27,838 nucleotides of DNA from CAZFLY01 sp964519995 (GTDB taxonomy: Bacteria; Planctomycetota; Phycisphaerae; Sedimentisphaerales; Anaerobacaceae): contig CAZFLY010000037.1 of assembly GCA_964519995.1 (NCBI GenBank), positions 1 to 27,838 of the forward strand. Reading direction: 5' to 3'. Position 1 is the stretch's first letter, and the number at the start of each line of letters is the position of its first letter. Shown in pieces: positions 1 through 7,383 of the stretch. Under the pieces are notes generated by a model. It made no database searches. It was not told the origin of the DNA and worked only from the letters and a program-made list of their open reading frames with translations. The translations under genes were made by a program, and so were the position numbers.

Positions 1-57
1 CAGAACGCGCAATAAATTGTGGGACAAACCAACAAAACAGGTGCAAAATTTGTAAGG

Positions 58-90
58 GCACAAGACTTGAAGCGTTCTACGCTTGTGCTC
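58..90. terminator. Possible hairpin at window start
   Basis: GCAC (58-61) can pair with GTGC (85-88), enclosing a 6-bp hairpin AAGCGT-TCT-ACGCTT (70-84). The plus-strand side is followed by TCTTTTG. It lies just beyond the 3' end of the minus-strand membrane gene and could end that transcript or one entering from the left. The stem is interrupted and the T tract is poor. Confidence 0.3.
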
Positions 91-118
91 TTTTGAACTT
101 ATGCCCTTGTTCTCAGCC

Positions 119-427
119 CTATGATACCAGCGCTGCTTTAATGGCGAAATTCGCAATGGCTGCCAATCCCCAGGCTACTACGACCATGAGCACCGCATCG
201 GGCCAAATCTCAGCAGTCGTCCACTTTGAAATTAGAACAATCAGAACAACGAACGACAAAAAGCCACCCACATAGGGTATCAACCCCACCAGCGCGGCGA
301 TAAAGACGGCTGCTAAAAGTAGCAGGAACGAGCCTTGCTCTTTAGTCAGCTTCATCGCAAGCCATAAGCAGACTGGTGCTATAGCTAACTCAACCAGAAA
401 TTTAACTATGAATACCACACCTTGCAT
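119..427 (-). CDS. Small multi-pass membrane protein, unknown
   Basis: I do not recognise the family. The 102-residue product is almost entirely hydrophobic, with about four candidate membrane segments (roughly residues 4-24, 30-47, 48-67 and 76-98), a Pro-Tyr-Val-Gly-Gly turn near the middle and few charges. The ATG at 427 is preferred over an upstream start at 481, because the extra N-terminal residues are basic and polar and run into the intergenic repeat. No clear Shine-Dalgarno sequence is visible. It lies about 120 bp downstream of the activator gene on the same strand, separated from it by a tandem palindromic repeat that may act as a terminator, so co-transcription is uncertain. Probably a real inner-membrane protein. 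Confidence 0.6.
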   Translation of the reverse strand: MQGVVFIVKFLVELAIAPVCLWLAMKLTKEQGSFLLLLAAVFIAALVGLIPYVGGFLSFVVLIVLISKWTTAEIWPDAVLMVVVAWGLAAIANFAIKAALVS

Positions 428-480
428 ATCCCGTCTTTTCGCTTGTGCAACAGCGATCTTTCCCCTAATACACCATCGCA

Positions 481-562
481 AAACCCCCAGATAAATTTGG
501 AGAATAAACCATGAAAGACATAAACCCCCAGATAAATCTGGGGGCTAAACATTGAAAGACAT
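481..562 (-). repeat. Two-copy 41-bp tandem repeat with palindrome
   Basis: Two consecutive 41-bp units (481-521 and 522-562) match at 35 of 41 positions. The right unit contains a perfect 20-nt palindrome at 525-544, CCCCCAGAT-AA-ATCTGGGGG. In the left unit one arm of the palindrome is degraded. Read on the minus strand, the palindrome is followed by TTTAT, so it could also terminate the upstream gene. The right unit encodes the last five residues (MSFNV) and the TAG stop of that gene. It resembles a REP-like intergenic element, but only two copies lie in the window. Confidence 0.75.
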
Positions 563-2128
563 TGAATCTGCAAACACCGCCTGGAAGTCGGATTCCTTTG
601 CGATTTCGACATACTCAATCTTGCGGGCGAGTTCGCGGGCTTTATCCCGCCAGGGCTGGGAGATAAGTATCATCTGAGCGCCGGAGGCGGCAGCGTTGCC
701 GACAAAATGAATCCGCTCTACCGGTACATTCGGCAAAAGGCCGATCCGCTTCGCACTCTGCGGTCGAATGTAATTGCCAAACGCACCAGCTAAATACACA
801 TTCTCAATATCAGCATCTTTGATCCCGAGTTTCTTTTGCAAGATTTTGATACCTGCTCGAATCGCCGCTTTTGCGAGCTGAACCTCACGAATATCTCTCT
901 GCGTCAAAAACACCCTGCTATCGGCACTATCAGCTAAGGCAAAGGCCTGCTCGCCGTTATGCTCGCATACGCGAGAGAGGATAGTTTGTGGCTGCTTCGT
1001 ACGCAGTGTATTGAGACTGGCGAATCTCCCGGTCGCATCGATAATTCCCAAATCTAACAGCACAGCCACGGCATCGATTAGGCCGCTGCCACACATCGAG
1101 TGCGGCGGCAGATTTCCTATCACGTCCACATCGATATCGTCCTCGTTCGCCACGACGGCTTCTATTGCACCTTCAACCGCCCTGCTGCCGCAGGTTATGC
1201 GGGCGCCTTCAAAGGCCGGCCCCGCTGCACAACTTGCTGCGTAGAGTTTGCCCCCTGCAGCAAGAACAATCTCACCATTCGTACCGATGTCAATCACCAG
1301 CGTAGGTTCTTTGGCTGAATCCAAATCCACCGCAAGCTGAACGGCGGTTGTATCTGAGCCGACGTAGCCAGCAATGTTCTCCACGGTGTGGACATTTCCT
1401 TCAGGATTTATATGCAGTCCCAACTTAGAGACAGACAGGTCATGCGCTTCAAGAGAATGTGCTTTGTACGGTGCCTGGCCGAGCTGCGCAACGGGAAACT
1501 TTAGAAAGATATGGTTCATTGTCGTGTTACCGACAGCGCATAGTTCATAAATTAGTTTTGGATCAGTGTCGGTTTCTACGCAGAGCTTTCTGATTAACTC
1601 ATTTATACAATCTATTATGACATTGTGCAGTTCGGCCAAATTCTCTTCGGTTTTAGCGTATGCGATTCTACTAATGACATCGTCGCCGAATCGAGCTTGG
1701 GGATTCAAAGCCGCCTTAGTGGCGACGCACTTTCCGTTGGTCATATCGATTAGCTTTGCGACAACGGTTGTTGTACCGATATCGACCGCCAGGCCGAATA
1801 TGTCTTTGACTTTTTCTCGATATTTTTCGTATATGGTTGGAGCAACTGCGGGTTGAGGATCGACTCCATGTTCGAGTATTCTCTGCTCAAAAAATCTGGA
1901 ATTTTGGGGGACTGTGACTGTCAGGTCACTGTGGACATGGTACTGACACGCCAAAACCTGTGTGCCATCTGGTTCGAGGTTCACCGCACATTTCTTGCAG
2001 ATGCCTTTACCGCCACAGGCAGAGTTGAGGATTATGCCTGCCTGGCCGGCAGCTTCCAGGAGCGTAGCACCTGCGTGAATTGAAATCTGCTCGCCATCAG
2101 GTTTGAAGGTTACTTGGAAATGTTTCAT
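545..2128 (-). CDS. RACo-like corrinoid protein activator (2Fe-2S, DUF4445/ASKHA)
   Basis: The 527-residue protein begins with a plant-type 2Fe-2S ferredoxin domain with ligands at C38, C44, C47 and C61 (C-x5-C-x2-C-x13-C). An ASKHA-fold ATPase follows, with GLAVDIGTTTVVAKL near residue 113, AVGNTTMNHIF near 200, VIDIGTNGEIVLA near 280 and YLAGAFGNYI near 450. This is the architecture of RACo and related activators, which use ATP to drive electron transfer that returns oxidised corrinoid cobalt to Co(I) in methyl-transfer proteins. No corrinoid protein or methyltransferase is adjacent, so the partner is unknown. The length is somewhat short for the family (about 600-650 residues), with little linker between the two parts. 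The last five codons and stop come from the 481-562 repeat. Cytoplasmic. Confidence 0.88.
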   Translation of the reverse strand: MKHFQVTFKPDGEQISIHAGATLLEAAGQAGIILNSACGGKGICKKCAVNLEPDGTQVLACQYHVHSDLTVTVPQNSRFFEQRILEHGVDPQPAVAPTIYEKYREKVKDIFGLAVDIGTTTVVAKLIDMTNGKCVATKAALNPQARFGDDVISRIAYAKTEENLAELHNVIIDCINELIRKLCVETDTDPKLIYELCAVGNTTMNHIFLKFPVAQLGQAPYKAHSLEAHDLSVSKLGLHINPEGNVHTVENIAGYVGSDTTAVQLAVDLDSAKEPTLVIDIGTNGEIVLAAGGKLYAASCAAGPAFEGARITCGSRAVEGAIEAVVANEDDIDVDVIGNLPPHSMCGSGLIDAVAVLLDLGIIDATGRFASLNTLRTKQPQTILSRVCEHNGEQAFALADSADSRVFLTQRDIREVQLAKAAIRAGIKILQKKLGIKDADIENVYLAGAFGNYIRPQSAKRIGLLPNVPVERIHFVGNAAASGAQMILISQPWRDKARELARKIEYVEIAKESDFQAVFADSMSFNV

Positions 2129-2502
2129 TTGTCGTACTGCGCATTTGCACTGTGTTACGAGCTTCTTGTGCTCAAACTAACCAGCACAGTACCCAGTAAC
2201 TTTTACACGAGTGGATGCGCTGTTAGCTTTTTTTATGTCGAATTTTCCACCGAGTACGTCGTTTTTTGCTTCCAACTTTGCGTCTGCGTCTCGATTTTGC
2301 CATCTATATCCTCCAAAAGCCAACAGAAATTCTTTGATAGTAAAAAGTCTTCTAAGAACGCAAAAGATAGTGTAACATAGTTGGGTACGTAAGTAAAAGG
2401 CAAATTGTTATTTTGATAACTGTTGATGCAAACCTTGTGCCGCCCATGACAGAACGGCTATTCGACGGCTGTCGGTTTGTAATGACGAGAAGAGGTGTAG
2501 GA
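2129..2502. other. Divergent intergenic region
   Basis: This 374-bp spacer separates the minus-strand activator from the plus-strand Cys-rich gene and should hold both promoters. I see no convincing -35/-10 pair. One small perfect inverted repeat, GTTAT-TTTG-ATAAC, lies at 2407-2420 and could be an operator. Open frames here (for example 2114-2380 plus) have no start signal or recognisable product. Confidence 0.5.
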
Positions 2503-2784
2503 ATGATCCAATGTAAAGAATGCGAATTATGCGAAATGAGTCCCGATGGGAAAAGGGTCTTTAAATGTGATCCGTTCACCAATATCAAGGAACCGGAGTG
2601 TATCGCCAAATGGCAGTTGATTCGACTGGATATGCTTGTTGCCAGTTATCAGGGTATGCTTAAGTGGTATGGCAAACTGGCTCCCCTGCAGGACAAAATC
2701 TTCAAGTATATGCAGCGAGAAATCGACGACCTTGACGATGCTGATCACTGGAAGTTAGACACCGAGGACGATGAGGAGCAATAA
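2503..2784 (+). CDS. Small Cys-rich protein, unknown
   Basis: A 93-residue product of unrecognised family. The N-terminus carries C4, C7 and C10 (CKECELC), with further cysteines at about positions 22 and 33, which suggests a small metal-binding knuckle. The middle is amphipathic helix and the tail is strongly acidic (DTEDDEEQ). The ATG at 2503 is chosen because AGAGG lies 7 nt upstream; the frame is open back to 2413, but that extension has no ribosome site. The next gene, the ECF sigma factor, starts 170 bp downstream on the same strand. A regulatory link is possible but unproven. Probably cytoplasmic, since no signal peptide or membrane segment is visible. Confidence 0.65.
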   Translation: MIQCKECELCEMSPDGKRVFKCDPFTNIKEPECIAKWQLIRLDMLVASYQGMLKWYGKLAPLQDKIFKYMQREIDDLDDADHWKLDTEDDEEQ

Positions 2785-2794
2785 AAACAGAAGT

Positions 2795-2825
2795 TTTAGA
2801 TGCGTTCGGGGTAAACCGGTATAAT
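2795..2825 (+). promoter_or_regulatory. Possible promoter before ECF sigma gene
   Basis: A perfect TATAAT sits at 2820-2825. The best -35 candidate is TTTAGA at 2795-2800, with a long 19-bp spacer. It would give a leader of about 120 nt before the sigma-factor start. The weak -35 keeps confidence low. Confidence 0.3.
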
Positions 2826-2953
2826 GGCAAGTCTGCCTCGCCGACTTTAGCCGGTGACCTTCACGCAGATATGCTGATAATAGGTCCTTTCACGGATTCA
2901 TGCAATAAAATTTATGTAAATGCCGTCTATTACAAAGGAAAAAGTGTTTTAAG

Positions 2954-3484
2954 ATGCCTGAGAGCGACGATTTAGCTCGCATAATAGCCGGCTGCAAGAA
3001 CGGCAACTCTGAGTCTTTTTCGAAGGTCGTTGATAGATACGCCAGCCGGTTTTGCGGTTATTTTTACAGACTGACGGGCAATAGAGACCTCAGCGACGAC
3101 CTGCTCAGTGAACTCTTTGTCAAGTTGGTTGAGAAGATTGGCTCCTACAAGGGTGGCTCTTTTGAAAGCTGGTTATTCAGAATTGCATCCAATATTTTCC
3201 ACGACCATCTCAGGGCCAAACAAAAACGACAAAGAATCATCGAACAGCAAAGGCAGGATTTCGAGTCAGAACAGGCTGAGCCGATTCGCTCGGAAGACGA
3301 AAGGATTGACAAACTGCAAATGCAACTGGCAACGCTGGATGAAGATACGAGGGAACTGATAATGCTCCGCTTTTATTCGCAATTAAGTTTCAAAGAAATT
3401 GCGAAGATACGGGCCGAGCCGATAGGAACCACCTTGTCAAAGCTGCATCGAGGGGTAAAAAAACTCCGTGAGCTGATGGAATAA
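2954..3484 (+). CDS. RNA polymerase ECF-type sigma factor
   Basis: The 176-residue protein has sigma region 2 at about residues 15-90 (DLSDDLLSELFVKLVE, then SFESWLFRIASNIFHDHLR) and region 4 at about 120-176, with a helix-turn-helix around LSFKEIAKI and LSKLHRGVKKLREL. Regions 1 and 3 are absent, as in extracytoplasmic-function sigma-70 proteins. A charged linker rich in Glu, Gln and Arg joins the two. It directs RNA polymerase to a regulon that cannot be read from the window. A gene for a single-pass membrane protein follows after 15 bp, in the usual position for an anti-sigma factor. Purine-rich AAAGGAAAAA lies upstream of the ATG, although the spacing is long. Confidence 0.92.
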   Translation: MPESDDLARIIAGCKNGNSESFSKVVDRYASRFCGYFYRLTGNRDLSDDLLSELFVKLVEKIGSYKGGSFESWLFRIASNIFHDHLRAKQKRQRIIEQQRQDFESEQAEPIRSEDERIDKLQMQLATLDEDTRELIMLRFYSQLSFKEIAKIRAEPIGTTLSKLHRGVKKLRELME

Positions 3485-3499
3485 TGGAATAATAATGCT

Positions 3500-4012
3500 A
3501 TGAACGGCGAAAACATGGAAAATCTAAATGAGCTTTTCGGAAGATTCCTGGACCCCGAACAGGCCGAAAAGGCGGTTGAGGACGTTGCAAGTGCCGAGCA
3601 GGTCCTGCGTGAGCATCAAGCACCAGAACCCAGCGCAGAGCTTATAGCAGATATAAAAGCTACCATTACAACGACCCTTGCACGCAGACGTACAAACATC
3701 TACAAAACAGCAGCTTATCAAGTAGCAGCAGTCGCCGCAGTAATCGTAATCCTGGCCTTCGTGGGAAATCGATTGTTAATGCACCAACAGGACAAGTTCA
3801 TGCCTCCTACAATGCTATCACAGCAGATTTGGGAAAGTGATGATATTGCCGAAGATGATCCGGACCTGGCATATTTTGTTTCCGAGGTTGACCAGATTAA
3901 GGATGAACTCTGGTCCATTAAGTGGGGCGAAAATGGTGTGAATGGTGACGATAGCCTTGCAGATTTGGAGATAGAACTTTTGGAGATCAACAGCGATTTT
4001 TGGAAGGGATAG
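3500..4012 (+). CDS. Single-pass membrane protein, candidate anti-sigma factor
   Basis: A 170-residue protein with no recognised domain. A polar, acidic N-terminal part of about 70 residues is followed by a basic stop-transfer sequence (ARRRTNIYK) and one membrane helix at about residues 73-93. An acidic region of about 75 residues follows, presumably outside the membrane. The position 15 bp after the ECF sigma gene and the topology fit a transmembrane anti-sigma factor. The HxxxCxxC motif of zinc-binding anti-sigma domains is absent, so the role is inferred from context. An internal ATG at 3515 is an alternative start. The gene ends 4 bp before the next start, so these genes are probably co-transcribed. 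Confidence 0.7.
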   Translation: MNGENMENLNELFGRFLDPEQAEKAVEDVASAEQVLREHQAPEPSAELIADIKATITTTLARRRTNIYKTAAYQVAAVAAVIVILAFVGNRLLMHQQDKFMPPTMLSQQIWESDDIAEDDPDLAYFVSEVDQIKDELWSIKWGENGVNGDDSLADLEIELLEINSDFWKG

Positions 4013-4016
4013 TAAG

Positions 4017-4847
4017 ATGAAACCAGCTCACGCAATCCTCTTTGTCTTGGGTTTGGCAACACTGGTCGGCATATTTTCACAACATTGCCAAGCTCGAGAA
4101 AGACAGGAAAACAGGCGGGATATCTGGGCCGAGGACGAATCCCGAAGGCCAAGATGGGGCCACCAGCGGCCTGAATTAACCAAAGAAATGATAGAACACA
4201 TTATGAAGGACCTGCAGGAAAAAGACCCTGCCAAGGCAAGAGAGCTCATAAGGCTTCGCGAGCAAGACCCAGAGAAATTCGAAGCCGAGCTTAGAGAACA
4301 TGGTCGGGAGGAATTTGGCCGGGTAATTAGAGAACGTATGGAGGCCCGAAGACAGAGGATGGAGGTTGAATACGTTGAGTGGCTGGAGAAAAACTACCCG
4401 CAGGACGCGCAAGAACTTGCCAGACTAAAGACGGAAGATCCAAGACTGTACATCAGCAAATTCGAACACAGTTTGAGGAGATATGGGAGGATTTTCGAAG
4501 CGTCAAAAGAAAATCCTGAGTTAGCTGAAGTCCTTAAGGAAGATTTGGAACTGAAAAAAAGGCGGGACGAATTACTCAGGAAAATCGACCAGGCAAGTAG
4601 TGAACAGGAAAAACAGGCTCTGATGATGCAATTGGAAGAAGCCGTGAGCAACAGGTACGATCTTATCGTCAGGCGTAAGCAAATAGCATACAAACAGTTG
4701 CTCGCAAAACTTGAGAAGCTCAAACAGCAGATAAAAGAAAGCAATGACGAGATTACCAAATGGACTGACGAAGAATTTAAGGCCGGCAATGTTAAGGAAC
4801 GAGTCAGATATTTAATAGGAAAAGTTTCACGTTTCAGGTGGGACTAA
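4017..4847 (+). CDS. Secreted helical/coiled-coil protein, unknown
   Basis: The 276-residue product starts with a signal peptide: a Lys, then a hydrophobic core (about residues 6-20), then HCQA with probable cleavage near residue 26. The rest is almost all charged helix rich in Glu, Lys and Arg, with predicted coiled coils at about 175-260. Two related segments, near 49-95 (DPAKARELIRLREQDPEKF) and near 118-160 (YPQDAQELARLKTEDPRLY), suggest an internal duplication. It is the last gene of the sigma/membrane-protein cluster, starting 4 bp after the preceding stop, and it ends at a strong terminator. It may be a periplasmic sensor or target of the sigma system; that is a guess from context. No enzyme motif is visible. 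Confidence 0.75.
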   Translation: MKPAHAILFVLGLATLVGIFSQHCQARERQENRRDIWAEDESRRPRWGHQRPELTKEMIEHIMKDLQEKDPAKARELIRLREQDPEKFEAELREHGREEFGRVIRERMEARRQRMEVEYVEWLEKNYPQDAQELARLKTEDPRLYISKFEHSLRRYGRIFEASKENPELAEVLKEDLELKKRRDELLRKIDQASSEQEKQALMMQLEEAVSNRYDLIVRRKQIAYKQLLAKLEKLKQQIKESNDEITKWTDEEFKAGNVKERVRYLIGKVSRFRWD

Positions 4848-4885
4848 GTCTGAATAGCTATGGGTTTTCCGCTGAAGTCAGGATT

Positions 4886-4917
4886 AAAGCCTTATGTGGA
4901 TACATAAGGCTTTTTCT
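4886..4917. terminator. Rho-independent terminator between convergent genes
   Basis: A perfect 12-bp stem, AAAGCCTTATGT / ACATAAGGCTTT (4886-4897 and 4902-4913), closes on a GGAT loop. On the plus strand the 3' arm runs into a TTTTT tract. It lies between the 3' ends of the secreted coiled-coil gene (plus) and the rhomboid gene (minus) and may serve both, although the T tract is better in the plus direction. Confidence 0.88.
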
Positions 4918-5771
4918 TATAATCTGTGTTGTCGTTGCTCGGCTTCGGTAGCTTTTTTGAGCGTCCTTTTTTCCTGGGCCGTTAGACCGTGAACGCCCTG
5001 GTCGTGAACTTTCTGCAGAATACGATCGACTTCCATTTGAAGATTTCGTTCTGCAGCCATCCTTTTTTCCCAAGTACGAGAACGCACCTTTAGCCTCAAT
5101 TGCTCTCGCCAGGGCCTGGACAGTACATAGCCAGCTCCTGCTGCCATACCTGCCAAGTGTGCTGCGTCGCCACCCGCGTTTTCTCCTCTGGTTACTACAA
5201 TGAATAGATATACGAATGTAAGGCCAATTGCCGCCACCCTTATTGGTACCGGAAAAAAGGCAATAAAAACAACAAAGTGTGGGAAGAGAATAGCACATGC
5301 AGCTAACATTCCAAGTATAGCACCCGAAGCACCAACCATTATCCCCTGTGGCAAGAATCCAACTGCAACCAAGAAATAATAGAACAAAGCTCCCGCTACA
5401 CCACAACCAAGGTAGAACGGCAGAAACTTCCTGCTGCCCCAATTGCGCTCCAATGTCGGGCCCAAGAAAAATAAGCCAAGCATATTGAGGAAAATATGCC
5501 AAATTGAGCTTGGATCATGGAGAAATTGATACGTAATCAGCCGCCAAAACTGCAAGGCCCGAAACAGCGAAGTAGTATCAAGCTGGAACCACTCATAAAT
5601 GTAAAAACCAACAGGGCTTACAATCACTGCTGTGAGAAATATCGCAATGTTGATGATCAGTAACCACTTGACCACGGGCGTAAGCCGTGGAAACGTAAAG
5701 CGCATCTGCGGCGCATAATGAGGCTGCGATCTGAAGCCTGCCTGTGTATAGTCCCTATCGTAAAGACCCAT
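4917..5771 (-). CDS. Rhomboid family intramembrane serine protease
   Basis: The 284-residue protein has six hydrophobic segments between about residues 34 and 225. The catalytic serine is S149 in GASGAILG and the catalytic histidine is H205 in AAHLAG. The HxxxN motif of helix 2 (HIFLNM, N96) and a WR motif in loop 1 are present. Rhomboids cut substrate helices within the membrane. A basic C-terminal tail of about 65 residues (226-284) looks helical and cytoplasmic and has no recognised domain. It is probably the last gene of the run from dapL, 134 bp downstream of lgt, and shares the 4886-4917 terminator. Substrate unknown. The overlapping frame at 4858-5502 is a shadow. Confidence 0.93.
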   Translation of the reverse strand: MGLYDRDYTQAGFRSQPHYAPQMRFTFPRLTPVVKWLLIINIAIFLTAVIVSPVGFYIYEWFQLDTTSLFRALQFWRLITYQFLHDPSSIWHIFLNMLGLFFLGPTLERNWGSRKFLPFYLGCGVAGALFYYFLVAVGFLPQGIMVGASGAILGMLAACAILFPHFVVFIAFFPVPIRVAAIGLTFVYLFIVVTRGENAGGDAAHLAGMAAGAGYVLSRPWREQLRLKVRSRTWEKRMAAERNLQMEVDRILQKVHDQGVHGLTAQEKRTLKKATEAEQRQHRL

Positions 5772-5905
5772 AATTATCGCTCTTGAACGAAAATAAGCCC
5801 GATCGTTGCTCTACTATATATCGGCAAAACCGGTAGGTGTTCAACTAAAAATGTCGGACCATTCCTCCGCGTGAACAAGAAATAAACAGTTCAAGATTCT
5901 ACGAT

Positions 5906-6889
5906 CTATTGAACAGCAGTCTTACCCGAGCCCATTTTAGCAAACACCGCCATGAGCACCACACCGACCGCTATTAGAATTAGACTGAGTATCTGGGAAA
6001 TTGTCAGTTTCGCAAACTCAAACGGATTGTCATCGCGAAGAAACTCGATGAGATACCGCCCAATGCCGTAAAGAATGAACATCAAGCTGAAGGTAGAACC
6101 CGGACTTGTAAAGATTCTACAAGCCGTTGCAGAGCTACAGGCATTTTTGGATCTTCGCCAGAATAGGTACAGTATGAGGCACAAAATAGCACCCATGGTC
6201 GACATATATAATTGGGTTGGATGGACAGGCAGACAGCGATATTTGCCCTTGGTGACATCTGTCTTTTGCGCATTAGTTAGGTCCGCAAGAGGTTTTGGAT
6301 ACCACCGTCCTTCTTTATCAACGTAGCCCTCATATTCCTCACGGGGCAGTTTTAGTTGAGGTTCGTTACGATTTCTTTTGGGGTCGGCGTTGACCTGGCT
6401 GATGTAAGCGAACGAATTATATGGAAATTGAACGCCCCAGGGCAGCTCTGTCGGTTTGCCGTAGCAGCAGCCATTGAGAAAGCAGCCGATTCTACCGAAT
6501 GCAAGTGCCAGCATGAGGCCGATTGCAAGGATATCCATATACTGGCGTATTTGAAGCTTATGGTACCAAAGGTAGAGAATAATTACGGCTATCGCCAATA
6601 TCACTCCACCTACGAGTTCCAAGCCGCCCTTCCAGATGGCGAAAACTGAATAGAGAGATTGCCCCTGGAACTGGTCGAAATGGTGCACAACATAAAATGC
6701 CCGCGCCCCTACGACCCCTGCTATCAATGAGTAGAGCGCCGCATTTGTTATGTGCCGAGGATCTGTGGTGATGTCCCGGCTAAGGCGTCTTATTAAAGCC
6801 ACCGCTGCTAAAAAGCCAACGACCATCATCAAGCCATAGCTCTTGATGGTTAGGTGAATAAAGGGAATCTCAAAAAGTTCAGGACGCAT
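5906..6889 (-). CDS. lgt: Prolipoprotein diacylglyceryl transferase
   Basis: Lgt moves diacylglycerol from phosphatidylglycerol to the lipobox cysteine of prolipoproteins, the first step of lipoprotein maturation in the inner membrane. The 327-residue protein has about seven membrane segments. The family signature appears as GRIGCFLNGCCYGKP near residues 132-146, with the invariant arginine, and HPTQLY follows near 222. Between these two motifs lies an unusually long polar segment of about 75 residues with many charged residues; in typical Lgt proteins this stretch is much shorter. The His-bearing loop of the E. coli enzyme reads WKGGLELVGG here, without histidine. The next upstream gene, panD, starts on the other side of a 73-bp gap. 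Confidence 0.95.
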   Translation of the reverse strand: MRPELFEIPFIHLTIKSYGLMMVVGFLAAVALIRRLSRDITTDPRHITNAALYSLIAGVVGARAFYVVHHFDQFQGQSLYSVFAIWKGGLELVGGVILAIAVIILYLWYHKLQIRQYMDILAIGLMLALAFGRIGCFLNGCCYGKPTELPWGVQFPYNSFAYISQVNADPKRNRNEPQLKLPREEYEGYVDKEGRWYPKPLADLTNAQKTDVTKGKYRCLPVHPTQLYMSTMGAILCLILYLFWRRSKNACSSATACRIFTSPGSTFSLMFILYGIGRYLIEFLRDDNPFEFAKLTISQILSLILIAVGVVLMAVFAKMGSGKTAVQ

Positions 6890-6962
6890 CGATTCCGTTC
6901 CTAATCAAACAAATCAATTCATCTGTCTTCATGAGGCAATTAGTAATCTCATCAAAAAACCG

Positions 6963-7322
6963 CTACGAGGCATTTTCCTTAATCTTATTATTCTCATCGA
7001 GAATAACAATCTTAGGCTTTAACTTTTTGGCTTCTTCGAGTGTGCAGTACGTAAAACCCAAGATGATAACAAGGTCCTTGGGTTTTATGAGCTGAGCAGC
7101 AGCACCAAGTATAACAATCCGACCAGAGTCGGCTTCAGCAGGAACAACGTATGTTTCTAGCCTATTACCATTGTTCAGGTCGGCAACAAGAACAGACTCA
7201 TAAGGCACAATTCCAGCCGCTTCGATTAGCGCAGAATCCATCTCAATGCTGCCTGGATAATGCAGCTTCGTTTCAGTGACCGTGGCCCGATGTAGTTTGC
7301 TTTTTAGAACTTTTATGAGCAT
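6963..7322 (-). CDS. panD: Aspartate 1-decarboxylase (pyruvoyl enzyme)
   Basis: PanD decarboxylates L-aspartate to beta-alanine, the precursor joined to pantoate by PanC. The 119-residue proenzyme has the standard length. It carries the self-processing site at Gly24-Ser25 (YPGSIEMD), where cleavage yields the N-terminal pyruvoyl group. The start KVLKSKLHRATVT and the segment NGNRLETYVVPAE match the family, and GFTY occupies the usual position of the C-terminal motif. Nothing looks truncated. It lies 61 bp downstream of panC in the same orientation, so both halves of pantothenate assembly are together. Cytoplasmic. Confidence 0.95.
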   Translation of the reverse strand: MLIKVLKSKLHRATVTETKLHYPGSIEMDSALIEAAGIVPYESVLVADLNNGNRLETYVVPAEADSGRIVILGAAAQLIKPKDLVIILGFTYCTLEEAKKLKPKIVILDENNKIKENAS

Positions 7323-7383
7323 GGTTTAGACTTAGCGTGGTTTTTCCCTTTGTATACAAAATTAGCAAAAAACAAATTATAGT

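Noticed and set aside
4858..5502. 214-codon minus frame overlapping the rhomboid gene
   Set aside because: It lies in another frame of an unmistakable rhomboid gene, has low-complexity Gly/Ser/Arg content typical of a shadow, and runs into the shared terminator.
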